Assembly (NCBI RefSeq): GCF_040712085.1
Contig: NZ_JBFCVK010000005.1
Coordinates: forward strand, 186,001 to 250,000
Direction of reading: 5' to 3'
DNA from: Aquibaculum sediminis
Lineage (GTDB): Bacteria > Pseudomonadota > Alphaproteobacteria > Kiloniellales > DSM-21159
DNA: 64,000 nucleotides
The notes under the pieces are model-generated. The model had not been told where the DNA came from. It saw only the letters and a list, made by a program, of their open reading frames with translations, and did no database searches. Positions 50,911-59,836 of this stretch are shown here, piece by piece. The number at the start of each line of letters is the position of its first letter. The stretch's first letter is position 1. A program made the translations under genes and the position numbers.

Positions 50911-51882
50911 ATGCCCGACGGAACGATCAGATCCCCCCGCCCGGACGGCTTTCCAGCCAAGGCGCGAGTCGTCGAAGTTGGCACCCGTGACGGCTTCCAG
51001 GCGGAATCGGAGTGGATTCCCACGGAAACGAAGATCGAGGTGCTGAACGCACTGATCGAGGCGGGCGTGCCGCAGTTCGAGGCGACGGCCTTCGTCTCCC
51101 CACGCGCCGTGCCGCAAATGCGCGACGCCGCCGAGGTCATGGCGGGCGTGACGCGCAAGGCGGGCGCCAAGCTGACGGCCCTGGTGCCCAATGCCCGCGG
51201 TGCCGAAGGGGCTGCCAAGGCCGGTGTCGATGCCATGGTGGTCTTCGTCTCGGCCTCCGAGAGCCACAACATCAAGAACATGAACAGTCCGCGGGCCAAG
51301 ACCCTGGCCGGCTTCCGCGACGTCTGCCGGATCGCGGAGGAAGCAGGGATCGAAGTGCAGGGCGCCATCGCCACCTCCTTCGGCTGCCCCTTCGAGGGCG
51401 ACGTGCCCGTGGAGTCGGTGCTGGAGATCGCCCGCGCCTACCGCGACCTCGGCATCACCCATGTGGCGCTGGGCGACACCACCGGCATGGCGACCCCGCC
51501 GCTGGTGACGGCGCTGTGCCGCGCGATGAAGGCGGAACTGCCGGAGATCGATCTGGCGCTGCACTTCCACAACACGCGTGGCGTTGGCCTGGTGAACGTC
51601 TATGCCGGCTTGGCGGAGGGTATTTCCACTTTCGAATCCTCCATCGGCGGACTGGGCGGCTGTCCCTTCGCGCCGGGTGCCACCGGCAACATCTGCACCG
51701 AGGATCTGGTCTACCTGCTGCACGAGTGCGGCGTGGAAACCGGCATTGACCTCGAGCGCCTCTGCACCGTGGCGCAGCGCGTGGAAGAGGTTGTCGGCCG
51801 CACGCTTCCCGGCCAGGTGATGAAGGCGGGGCCGCGGCTGCGCCTCAGCGCGCTTGACGAAGTGGCAACGGCCTGCGGGTGA
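50911..51882 (+). CDS. mvaB: Hydroxymethylglutaryl-CoA lyase-like enzyme
   Basis: 323 aa from ATG 50911 (GAGGAG upstream). DRE-TIM metallolyase: EVGTR26D27GFQAE (catalytic Arg and metal Asp), LHFHNTRGVGL (metal His pair) and the G-loop GGLGGCPFAPGATGN with the active-site Cys. Cleaves 3-hydroxy-3-methylglutaryl-CoA, or a similar branched hydroxyacyl-CoA, into acetyl-CoA and a keto acid. First gene after the GntR operator; its stop overlaps the CoA-transferase start. Confidence 0.9.
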   Translation: MPDGTIRSPRPDGFPAKARVVEVGTRDGFQAESEWIPTETKIEVLNALIEAGVPQFEATAFVSPRAVPQMRDAAEVMAGVTRKAGAKLTALVPNARGAEGAAKAGVDAMVVFVSASESHNIKNMNSPRAKTLAGFRDVCRIAEEAGIEVQGAIATSFGCPFEGDVPVESVLEIARAYRDLGITHVALGDTTGMATPPLVTALCRAMKAELPEIDLALHFHNTRGVGLVNVYAGLAEGISTFESSIGGLGGCPFAPGATGNICTEDLVYLLHECGVETGIDLERLCTVAQRVEEVVGRTLPGQVMKAGPRLRLSALDEVATACG

Positions 51883-53060
51883 GCCAGGACATGCGTCAGC
51901 CATTGGATGGCATTCGGGTGGTCGACCTCACCCGGGTGCTCTCGGGACCCTTCTGCACCATGCTGCTGGGCGACATGGGCGCCGAGGTCATCAAGATCGA
52001 GCCCCCCGGCAAGGGCGATCCCGTTCGCGCGCAAGGCGGGATCCGCGACGGCCTGAGCTGGTACTTCGCCTCCTTCAATCGCAACAAGAAATCCGTCGAG
52101 CTCGACCTCTACGGCGAGGAGGGCAAGGCACAGCTTGCCAAGCTGATCGAGACCGCTGACGTCCTGGTCGACAACTTCCGGCCGGGCGTGATGGCCCGCA
52201 TGGGCTTCGGACCGGAACGACTCAAGGAGCTGAACCCGCGGCTGGTGACCGCCAACATCAACGGCTACGGCAGCACAGGCCCCTACGTCGACCGGCCGGC
52301 CTTCGACTTCATCACCCAGGCCATGAGCGGCTTCATGAGCGTCAACGGCCGCGCGGATCAGGAGCCGCTGCGCAGCGGGCAGCCGATCACCGACCTGGTT
52401 GCCGGCCTCTATGCCGCCTTCGGCATCGTCAATGCCCTGCGCGCCCGCGACATCAACGGCAGCGGCCAGCATGTGGAGAGCGCGATGCTGAACGGCATCC
52501 TCTCCTTCATGGCCTATCTCGGCAGCGAGCATCTCATGAGCGGGGAGTTGCCGCCGCGCACCGGCAATGACCACCCCCTGGTCGCGCCCTATGGCCTCTA
52601 CAAGGCCAGCGACGGCGAAGTGGCGGTGGCGCCCAGCAACGAGGTCATCCTGCGGCGCTTCATGCGCACCATCGGGCTGGAAGAGCTGCTGGACGATCCG
52701 CGCTTCGATCACAACGACAAGCGCTTCGCCCGCCGCGACGAGTTGAATGCCCTGATCTCCCGGCGCATGCAGAGCGAAACCCAGGCCACCTGGATCGAGC
52801 GCCTGAACGCCGCCGGCGTGCCCAGCGGGCGGGTCCAGAATCTGGTGGAGGTTTTGGCCGACCCCCAGGTCCTCGCGCAGGAAATGGTCATGGAGGTGGA
52901 GCACCCGGGACACGGCAGCGTGCGTATGCTCGGCTTTCCGGTGAAACTCGACGGCACACCCTGTAGAGTCCGTTTGCCCGCTCCCGATCTGGGTGCGCAC
53001 AATGATGAAGTGCTGGGGGCATTGCGGGATCTGCCGCAACGCGCCGCAAACGACGATTAG
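51879..53060 (+). CDS. Class III (CaiB/BaiF) CoA-transferase
   Basis: 393 aa from GTG 51879, overlapping the lyase stop (GTGA); ATG 51891 is an alternative. Family blocks: IRVVDLTRVLSGPFCTMLLGDMGAEVIKIE, SFNRNKKSVELDL, NFRPGVMARMGFG. Catalytic Asp172 lies in PITDLVAGLYAAFG, followed by SGQHVESAMLNG. Such enzymes transfer CoA to dicarboxylates. Coupled to an HMG-CoA-lyase gene, it probably activates the acid that the lyase splits; the human SUGCT enzyme does this with hydroxymethylglutarate. Confidence 0.9.
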   Translation: MSQDMRQPLDGIRVVDLTRVLSGPFCTMLLGDMGAEVIKIEPPGKGDPVRAQGGIRDGLSWYFASFNRNKKSVELDLYGEEGKAQLAKLIETADVLVDNFRPGVMARMGFGPERLKELNPRLVTANINGYGSTGPYVDRPAFDFITQAMSGFMSVNGRADQEPLRSGQPITDLVAGLYAAFGIVNALRARDINGSGQHVESAMLNGILSFMAYLGSEHLMSGELPPRTGNDHPLVAPYGLYKASDGEVAVAPSNEVILRRFMRTIGLEELLDDPRFDHNDKRFARRDELNALISRRMQSETQATWIERLNAAGVPSGRVQNLVEVLADPQVLAQEMVMEVEHPGHGSVRMLGFPVKLDGTPCRVRLPAPDLGAHNDEVLGALRDLPQRAANDD

Positions 53061-53108
53061 CGCGGCGTAACGTCTTGCAAGAGCAAAAAGAGAGGGAGGA
53101 AGAACCTT

Positions 53109-54119
53109 ATGAATCTGAGAACTGGACTTATCAGCCGTACGGCGCTGGCCGCTTCGGTTGCCATGTCCCTGGGCCTGGTCGCGACAGCCCAGGCCCAGGA
53201 TGTAATCGAGGTGCACAACACCATGAGTGCCGGCGGTTCCGAAGAAGCAGCCATGCTGCGCTTCAAGGAGATCGTCGAGGAGCGCTCCGACGGCAGCTTC
53301 GAGGTCAACGCCTACATGGGTGGACAGCTCGGCGACGAGGTGGAGGTGCTGGAACTCCTCAACCTCGGCCAGACGCAGATGGCCCTCACCGGCGGCGCCT
53401 TCATGGGCCAGTACGCGCCGGAATATGACGCCGTTTCCGTGCCCTTCGTCTTCCCCAACTGGGGCGCGGTCGAGCACTACATCATGGAGACCGACTCCGG
53501 TCAGGCCATGCAGGAGGTCTCGCGCGAGCGCGGCAACCTGCACTACATCGGCCCGCAGATGCGCGCCTTCCGGCACATGACCTCGACGCCGGCAATCAAT
53601 TCACCGGACGATCTCGAAGGCCTGAAGATGCGCCTGCCGCAGATTCCGGTCTGGGTCGACGTGTGGGAGGAACTGGGCGTACAGGCCGTGGTGATCCCGG
53701 CCCCGGACATCTATCTGGCCATGCGTACGGGCCAGGTGGAGGCACATGAAAACAGCCTCGCCTCCCCCTATACGCGCCAGCTCTGGGAGGTGCAGGACCA
53801 CATCATCACCACCTCTCACCTCTCCTTCCCCTGGCACTGGGTCGCATCAGGCCCCTGGTGGGACGGTCTGGACGAAGCCGACCGTGAAATGCTGACCGAG
53901 GCCGTGCATGAAGCCCGTCAGCATGGCTACGAGGTCGAGCTGGAGAAGGACGAGTATTATCGTGAGGCCCTGATCGAGAACGGCATGACCTTCATCGACG
54001 TCGATCAGGCACCCTTCCGCGAGAAGGCCGCCCCGGCGGTTGAGCGCGCGCTCGCCGACAAGGCGGAAGGCGTGGCCGCCGACATCGAGGCGGCAATCGC
54101 CGCCACCGAAGGGCAGTAA
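53109..54119 (+). CDS. dctP: TRAP transporter solute-binding protein (DctP)
   Basis: 336 aa with signal peptide ending ATAQAQ. Family features: LGDEVEVLELLNLGQTQMAL, the Arg motif LKMRLPQIPVWVDVWEELG (Arg binds the substrate carboxylate) and PAPDIYLAMRTGQVEAHENSLASP. Delivers a carboxylic acid to the DctQM membrane part. Strong site GGGAGGAAG upstream. Substrate unproven; neighbours suggest a branched dicarboxylate. Confidence 0.93.
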   Translation: MNLRTGLISRTALAASVAMSLGLVATAQAQDVIEVHNTMSAGGSEEAAMLRFKEIVEERSDGSFEVNAYMGGQLGDEVEVLELLNLGQTQMALTGGAFMGQYAPEYDAVSVPFVFPNWGAVEHYIMETDSGQAMQEVSRERGNLHYIGPQMRAFRHMTSTPAINSPDDLEGLKMRLPQIPVWVDVWEELGVQAVVIPAPDIYLAMRTGQVEAHENSLASPYTRQLWEVQDHIITTSHLSFPWHWVASGPWWDGLDEADREMLTEAVHEARQHGYEVELEKDEYYREALIENGMTFIDVDQAPFREKAAPAVERALADKAEGVAADIEAAIAATEGQ

Positions 54120-54127
54120 TCAGGTAC

Positions 54128-54150
54128 GGGGGCGTCGTCACGGCGCCCCC
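54128..54150 (+). promoter_or_regulatory. Intercistronic hairpin between dctP and dctQ
   Basis: GGGGGCG (54128-54134) pairs with CGCCCCC (54144-54150), 9-nt loop, starting 8 nt after the dctP stop. No T-run. Commonly protects the binding-protein message or lowers expression of the membrane genes. Confidence 0.5.
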
Positions 54151-54184
54151 GCCCCTATCGATCAGCCCGGATACAGGAACCCCC

Positions 54185-54712
54185 ATGACCCTGGATCGGA
54201 TCGAAGCCGCCATCGCGCGGGTAATGGAGATTGGCGCGCTGATCCTGATGCTCACCCTGGTGGCGGTCATCGCCTGGTCGGTGGTCGGACGTCAGGTCTT
54301 TCACATCTCCGTGCCCTGGTCCGAGGAAATCGGCGCCGGACTGCTGATGTGGATGGTCATGCTGGGCGCCGCGGCGACCTGGTCACGCCGCCGGCACATC
54401 ACCATCGACGTGCTGTTGCGACACATCGGTCTGCAGCCGCGCTATGTGCTCAGCATTTTTATTGAGCTCGCCTCGCTGTTGCTCTTCGCCGTGGCCTTCA
54501 AGGGCGCCTTTTCTATGATGTCGGTCAGCGCCAACAACTCCACCACGGCGCTGGGCATCAGTTACAGCTATCTCTACCTCGCCCTGGTCGTCGGCCTGGG
54601 CGCCATGATCCTGTTCAGCCTGCTGCATCTCGGGCGCCTGCTGCGCCGCGGGCCGAGCATGGTGGCCGTCACGGAAACGGAAACGGAATGGAATACCTCG
54701 TCGTCTTCCTAG
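54185..54712 (+). CDS. dctQ: TRAP transporter small membrane subunit (DctQ)
   Basis: 175 aa, four transmembrane helices: GALILMLTLVAVIAWSVVGRQVF, IGAGLLMWMVMLGAAATWSRRRHI, LSIFIELASLLLFAVAFKG, and YLYLALVVGLGAMILFSLLHL. VPWSEEIGAGLLMWM and RRRHITIDVL are typical of DctQ. Its 3' end overlaps dctM by 25 nt. Confidence 0.92.
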   Translation: MTLDRIEAAIARVMEIGALILMLTLVAVIAWSVVGRQVFHISVPWSEEIGAGLLMWMVMLGAAATWSRRRHITIDVLLRHIGLQPRYVLSIFIELASLLLFAVAFKGAFSMMSVSANNSTTALGISYSYLYLALVVGLGAMILFSLLHLGRLLRRGPSMVAVTETETEWNTSSSS

Positions 54713-55977
54713 GCCTGATGGTCCTGCTCTTCGCGCTGGGGGTTCCCGTCGCGATCTCCATCGGCCTGACCTGTCTGGCTGTCTTGGCGATCGACGGTGG
54801 CATTTCCGCCATTCCGACTGAGCTGTTCGCGCTGCAGATGATGCGCGGGCTCAACAGCTTCCCCATTCTGGCGATCCCCTTCTTCATCTTTGCCGCCTCC
54901 TTGATGAACGTGGGCTCGGTGACGAACCGGATCTTCGACTTCGCCAACGCACTGGTCGGCCACATTCGCGGTGGGCTCGGCCATGTGAACGTGGTGGCCA
55001 GCATGATTTTCGCCGGCATGTCCGCCACCGCGGTCGCCGACGTGGCCGGCATCGGGCAGCTCGAACTGAAGGCGATGCGAGACCGCGGCTATCCCATGCG
55101 CTTTGCCGCCGGCATCACCGGCGCGGCCTCCATCATCAGCCCGGTGATCCCGCCGTCGATCGCCATGGTGGTCTACGGCTGGCTCTCGGGCACCTCCATT
55201 GCCGCGCTCTTCATCGCCGGCCTGATCCCCGGCATCATCATCGGCCTGGCGCTCATGGCCACCAGCTTCATCGTCTCCTTCTGGATCGACCTGCCGCGCT
55301 CGCCGCGCGCGTCCGTCCTGGAGGTCGCCCGGCTGTTCTGGCGCGCCCTGCCACCGCTGCTCACCCCGCTGATCATCGTCGGCGGCATCTGGAGCGGCAT
55401 CTTCACGCCGACCGAGGCCGGCGCCGTGGCTTGTGTCTACGCCCTGTTCCTCGCCTTCGTCGTCTATCGCGACGTCAGTGTCCGCGATCTGGTGGGCGTA
55501 CTGGAACGCACCGTGCGTTTCACCTCGGTGATCATGTTCATCATCGCGATCGCCACCTTCTACGGCTGGCTGCTGGTGCGGCTGCGCATCCCGCAGGAAC
55601 TGGCGATGGCGCTCACCAGCCTGGACGTCAGTCTGACGGTCATTCTTTTCCTCATCGCTGCCTTCTTCCTGATCATCGGCTGCTTCATGAGCGTGGTGGA
55701 GGCCGTGTTGATCTTCACGCCGATCTTCATGCTCACGGTGCAGTCGCTCGGCATCGATCCACTGTTCTTCGGCGTTCTGATGGTCATCACCCTGTCGGTC
55801 GGCGTGATCACCCCGCCGTTTGGCAACGTGCTCTTCGTGTTGGTGGAGATCGTCGGCATACCCTTCGAGAAGGTCGTGCGCGCCGTCCTGCCCTTCCTCA
55901 TTCCGATTTTCGCGGTGATCGTCCTGCTCATCCTGGTACCGAACCTGGTCACCTGGCTGCCCAGTATCATCCAGTGA
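54688..55977 (+). CDS. dctM: TRAP transporter large membrane subunit (DctM)
   Basis: 429 aa, about twelve transmembrane segments. Signature regions NSFPILAIPFFIFAASLMN, MSATAVADVAGIGQ, SPVIPPSIAMVVYGWLSG, GGIWSGIFTPTEAGAVACVYAL, VITPPFGNVLFVL. Forms the Na+-coupled channel with DctQ. Starts inside dctQ, so translationally coupled. Confidence 0.94.
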   Translation: MEYLVVFLGLMVLLFALGVPVAISIGLTCLAVLAIDGGISAIPTELFALQMMRGLNSFPILAIPFFIFAASLMNVGSVTNRIFDFANALVGHIRGGLGHVNVVASMIFAGMSATAVADVAGIGQLELKAMRDRGYPMRFAAGITGAASIISPVIPPSIAMVVYGWLSGTSIAALFIAGLIPGIIIGLALMATSFIVSFWIDLPRSPRASVLEVARLFWRALPPLLTPLIIVGGIWSGIFTPTEAGAVACVYALFLAFVVYRDVSVRDLVGVLERTVRFTSVIMFIIAIATFYGWLLVRLRIPQELAMALTSLDVSLTVILFLIAAFFLIIGCFMSVVEAVLIFTPIFMLTVQSLGIDPLFFGVLMVITLSVGVITPPFGNVLFVLVEIVGIPFEKVVRAVLPFLIPIFAVIVLLILVPNLVTWLPSIIQ

Positions 55978-55984
55978 TGCCGTC

Positions 55985-57250
55985 GTGAGCACCGCAAGCG
56001 AGGACAGCAAGACACAGCCCTCTGCGCCGCGCGGCGCAGGCTCGCTGTTGCTGGGCCTCCCGGGTGTGCTCGCGGCCACGCTCCTCACCCAAGGGATCGG
56101 TGCCTGGGCCGTACTGGCCTTGGCCGCCATCGCGCCCACGGTTGCGGAAGCCTTTGACCTGCCGCCGGTGCTGGTGGGCTACCAGATCACGATCATCTAC
56201 TTCGTGGCCACCGGCACCTCACTCATCGCCGGCGGGCTGGTCTCGCGCTGGGGCCCCTGCCGGATCAGCCAGGTGTCCCTGATCTGCTGCGCGCTGGGCT
56301 GCGCCATTGTCGTGCTACCGGCCCTGCCGGCCATCGCGGTGGCGTCAGTGGCCATTGGCTTCTCCTACGGCCTGACCAACCCTTCGGCGGCGCACATCCT
56401 GGCGCGCTACACCACGACGCGAAACCGCAGCTTCGTCTTTTCGATCAAGCAGACCGGCGTTCCCATCGGTGGCATCGCCGCTGGCCTTCTCACACCCTGG
56501 ATCGCAGTGAACTGGGGCTGGCAGCCGGCGGTGGCCGTCATCGTGCCTGTGGCCCTGTTGCTGGCAGTGATTCTCTCCCCAGCCCGGGAAACCTGGGACT
56601 GCGATCGCCGAGGCGATGCGCCCATCGGCCTCGGCGCGCTGCGCGGCGCGGGGCGGGTTTTCGCCCAGCCGGCACTGCGCTGGCTCTGCTTCTGTGGCTT
56701 CTGCTTCGGCGCGATCCAGCTCTGCCTGATGACCTTCGTGGTCTCGCTTGCAGTCACGGAACTGGCTTTCGGCGCCGTGCTGGCCGGCAGCCTGCTTGCG
56801 ACAGTACAGGTTTTCGGCGTCGCCGGGCGCCTCTCCTGGGGCTTGGTGGCCGACCGGCTGCAGCGCAATGCGCTGGTGCTGGCGATCGTCGGTTTGATCA
56901 CCGCCGCCTGCTGTCTCGGCTTTTCCCAGCTCGACGGCGACTCCCCGCGCTGGCTCGCCTTTGCCATCGCCGCGGTTTTCGGTGCCTCGGCCGTGGGCTG
57001 GAACGGCGTTTTCCTCTCCGAGGTGGTGCGCCTCACACCCCCCTCCATGGTGGGCACCTCCACGGGTGTCGCCACCTTCTGCACCTTCTCGGGCGTCCTG
57101 GTCGGGCCGGCAATTTTCGTGCAGCTCTATGGCTGGATCGACAGCTACGCCGCCACCTACGCCCTGCTCATCGCCCCGGCGCTGATCGGCGGCGCCGCCG
57201 GCCTGCTCACCCTGCGCTACAGCCGCCGCAGCGCGGAGGTGGGGGCCTAG
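55985..57250 (+). CDS. Major facilitator superfamily transporter
   Basis: 421 aa from GTG 55985, 7 nt after dctM, hence in the same operon. Twelve hydrophobic segments; between helices 2 and 3 SRWGPCRISQVSL is the loop where the MFS 'A' motif lies, and SIKQTGVPIGGIAAGLL is a helix-5-like block. The C-terminal domain has AGRLSWGLVADRLQRNALVL. Similar to uptake or efflux carriers of organic acids; direction and substrate unknown. May import the same compound class as the TRAP system or export a product. Confidence 0.85.
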   Translation: MSTASEDSKTQPSAPRGAGSLLLGLPGVLAATLLTQGIGAWAVLALAAIAPTVAEAFDLPPVLVGYQITIIYFVATGTSLIAGGLVSRWGPCRISQVSLICCALGCAIVVLPALPAIAVASVAIGFSYGLTNPSAAHILARYTTTRNRSFVFSIKQTGVPIGGIAAGLLTPWIAVNWGWQPAVAVIVPVALLLAVILSPARETWDCDRRGDAPIGLGALRGAGRVFAQPALRWLCFCGFCFGAIQLCLMTFVVSLAVTELAFGAVLAGSLLATVQVFGVAGRLSWGLVADRLQRNALVLAIVGLITAACCLGFSQLDGDSPRWLAFAIAAVFGASAVGWNGVFLSEVVRLTPPSMVGTSTGVATFCTFSGVLVGPAIFVQLYGWIDSYAATYALLIAPALIGGAAGLLTLRYSRRSAEVGA

Positions 57251-57265
57251 CCTCCCCCACAGCAC

Positions 57266-58171
57266 TCACATCCGGCGCAGCACTGTTCCGTCCTCGTCGC
57301 GCAGGGTGTCCGGGTCCAGGATCTCGAAGATGGAGCGCTCGTCCACCTCTTCGCGCTCTTCCAACTCCAACGCCGGCAGGCGCACGACCTGCGAGCCCTG
57401 TGTGTGCAGTTCGATACGGTTCGCATCGAGCGATCGGGCGCTCCAGCGCCCTTGCAGAAACAGTTCGAGATCGACCGGTTCAGGCATGCCCTGAGCACTG
57501 AGGTCGAGGCGGGAATGTGCATTGCCCGAATAGTCCCCGCCTTGCCCGAACTCCAGAAAGATGGTGAGCACGATGGGCTGCGCCATGCCGTCAAACTGTT
57601 CGCGCATCTCGGCCTGCCAGCGGCCCGGCAGCAGGGCTTGAGGATCGGACCCGGCGACCTCAGCTGTTGGCCCAGCCGGTTCGGGTGCCGCCACGGCAGG
57701 GGGCGCCGCAGACAGCAGCGCAGCCAGGGGTGTATCGCGCAAAGGCGCCCAATCGGCCATGCCGTCGAACCAGACCAGCGTGTCGGCCGAGGCCCGGCCT
57801 TCGGCAAGGCGCGAGGCAACGTCGTCACGGGTAAGGGGCGCCGACGCAGCGCCGCTTTCGTCGAGGAAGTACTCCCGCTCATCCGGGGGTTCGCTGGCCG
57901 CTCCGGGCAGTGGCGGTGGTGCAGCCGCCGTGCGGGCGGGGGCCTGCAGTTCCGCAAAGTCGCTCAGCGGAGCCCAGTCGGCTTCTCCCTCGCGCCAGAC
58001 CAGAGTATCGGGCGCCAGATGCTGCACCTGGAGTTCCTCGGCCGTGAAGGGGCCCTGGCCGTCACCCTCGATGGCCGCATACCATTCGGCACGCTGCTCC
58101 GCCTGTGCCGGCAAGGCGAAGGACAGCAGTGCTGCGAGGGCGAGGGAGAGGGTGATGCCGTGCTTTCTCAT
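57266..58171 (-). CDS. Secreted protein with two GYF_2 domains
   Basis: 301 aa, signal peptide LALAALLSFALPAQA. Two tandem GYF_2-type domains: WYAAIEGDGQGPFTAEELQVQHLAPDTLVWREGEADWAPL (~30-70) and EYFLDESGAASAPLTRDDVASRLAEGRASADTLVWFDGMADWAPL (~100-145), joined by a Pro/Ala linker. The C-terminal ~100 residues are beta-rich (LTIFLEFGQGGDYSGNAHSRLDLS). Eukaryotic GYF domains bind proline-rich peptides; the neighbour upstream encodes such a protein. Confidence 0.8.
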   Translation of the reverse strand: MRKHGITLSLALAALLSFALPAQAEQRAEWYAAIEGDGQGPFTAEELQVQHLAPDTLVWREGEADWAPLSDFAELQAPARTAAAPPPLPGAASEPPDEREYFLDESGAASAPLTRDDVASRLAEGRASADTLVWFDGMADWAPLRDTPLAALLSAAPPAVAAPEPAGPTAEVAGSDPQALLPGRWQAEMREQFDGMAQPIVLTIFLEFGQGGDYSGNAHSRLDLSAQGMPEPVDLELFLQGRWSARSLDANRIELHTQGSQVVRLPALELEEREEVDERSIFEILDPDTLRDEDGTVLRRM

Positions 58172-58228
58172 GCTCTCAGACTTTCCTTGTGACCGGCCCC
58201 GGTTCCCGCGAAGCCTTGCCTGAACATG

Positions 58229-59590
58229 TCATCGGGGCGCGTTCTCGAGCCTTACCCAGTTTTCGTGTGGAAAGAGTTCATGGGCGCGAAACTCCGGGTT
58301 CGTGGACATAAGAAGCTCGCCCTGCGGGTTGCGGTAGAAGCTCTCGTAATGCTGCGGAAGTTCGAAGCTCTCGCCGGTCTGCGGGTCGCGCAGCGGTCGC
58401 ACCTCCCGAATCTGGTCGCTGGTGAGCGCCATCATGCGCTCAGCGCTCTGTTGCCGGTTCTCCCAGCCCTGCATCTGGATGTCGGAGATCTGGCGGCTCG
58501 TTTCCGCCCAGATCGCGCTGCGATCGGCGGCGCCCTTGCGGGCGATCTCACCCATCTTCGCGCGATGCGCCGCCATGGCAGCTTCCCAGCGTGGGCTGAA
58601 GCGCAAGGACGAGAAAATTGCGGTGAACAGAGGCTCCGCCTGCTCGCGCGCGCCTGCCGGGTAGCGCATCAGCAGCACGGGCAGACCGGTCACGTCAAAG
58701 CTGATGGTGGCCGCGCCGTCGGCCATGGGCAGGCGCGTGGTCATGCGCCAGCCGGAGAACAGCAGCATCTCCTCCACCGGCCCGGCAGGGGTTTGCCGCT
58801 GCAGGCGATAACTCTCAGCCAGCGGCATCATGCGCACGTCGAGGCCCGCCGTCTGGATCTGCCCCAGTTCCCGCTCCACATAGGCCAGCACGTCGGGCAC
58901 CGGCTCGCGGTCGATGATACGGGCATCGGGGCGCAGAGCGGGCAGGAAGGCATCCTCGGCCAGGCCCTCGACGCCCGTGCGCGGCGTGAGGCGACAGAAG
59001 CTGCCGGGACGATGCATGCTGGTTTCCGCCTGCACCATGAGCGGGCGAAGCATCAAGGCCTCGTGATCCAGCGCGCCGGTTAAACCCGGGAACAGTGTGG
59101 CGCCGGAGAGATCGAGCTCATACCAGACGGTCTTGGGTGCCGGCAGGACCTCGATCCCCCAGAGTCCATCTGCGCTGCCAGCCTGCAGAAGCAGTTGGGC
59201 GCCGTTGGCCATACAGGACAGAGAGGGCGAGACCCCGGCCCAGACGATCTCGCCCTCCACCTCCCAATCGGTCGGCAGCAAGGCGGCAGCCGCTTCCACA
59301 GCCTGTCCGAAGCCTTGGCGGTCGTAGAAGACCTGCTGCTGGAGGCGCAGCATCGGCGGCAGTGCATGACCATCCTGGCCCGTCCGCATGGGCGGCGGCA
59401 AACCTGCTGCGCCACCGGACAAGGGCGGTGGTCCAGCATTGGGAAGGGACGGCGGCCCTGCCCGCCCGCCGGTTGCGGCAGTGGGCAGCGGCGGCGGTTC
59501 CGCCGAGCGTGTCTCCAACGAGGGGAGGAACACTGCGACACCCGCCATCAGGGCGGCTACGAGGGCAAAGCTTATGCGGGATCGTGTCAT
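58229..59590 (-). CDS. Secreted hypothetical protein with proline-rich N-terminus
   Basis: 453 aa from ATG 59590 (CAGGGTG site); an upstream frame to 59698 is unsupported. Signal peptide ISFALVAALMAGVAVF, then a 50-residue Pro/Gly-rich stretch (AGPPSLPNAGPPPLSGG, GLPPPMR). The remainder is a globular domain of ~370 residues containing LLLFSGWRMTTRLPMADGAATISFDVTGL and, near the end, LPQHYESFYRNPQGELL. Function unknown. Same operon as the GYF_2 gene (57-nt gap). Confidence 0.65.
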   Translation of the reverse strand: MTRSRISFALVAALMAGVAVFLPSLETRSAEPPPLPTAATGGRAGPPSLPNAGPPPLSGGAAGLPPPMRTGQDGHALPPMLRLQQQVFYDRQGFGQAVEAAAALLPTDWEVEGEIVWAGVSPSLSCMANGAQLLLQAGSADGLWGIEVLPAPKTVWYELDLSGATLFPGLTGALDHEALMLRPLMVQAETSMHRPGSFCRLTPRTGVEGLAEDAFLPALRPDARIIDREPVPDVLAYVERELGQIQTAGLDVRMMPLAESYRLQRQTPAGPVEEMLLFSGWRMTTRLPMADGAATISFDVTGLPVLLMRYPAGAREQAEPLFTAIFSSLRFSPRWEAAMAAHRAKMGEIARKGAADRSAIWAETSRQISDIQMQGWENRQQSAERMMALTSDQIREVRPLRDPQTGESFELPQHYESFYRNPQGELLMSTNPEFRAHELFPHENWVRLENAPR

Positions 59591-59836
59591 CACCCTGGCC
59601 CCTATGCCGGCCGACCCATCCGCCTGCCGTTTGACCAGTATAAGCGGAAAATGCGACTCTCCATAGTCCCTCCAAAGCGAAACGCAATCATTCCGCACCC
59701 GCCTGTGCCATGGCAGGTGTAAAGCCTTTGGTAACGATACCGATTTCGAGGGCTACCCTGGATAGTCCGCCGAAACTTGACGACAGAAATCCCCAACTGG
59801 CAGTCTCTCCTTGAATCAGCACACGGGAGGATGGTC

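Noticed and set aside
51711..53576. 621-aa open frame opposite the lyase, CoA-transferase and dctP genes
   Set aside because: Spans three well-supported genes and lacks family motifs.
54709..56139. 476-aa His/Glu/Asp-rich open frame opposite dctM
   Set aside because: Composition is the mirror of a hydrophobic membrane protein, a known artefact.
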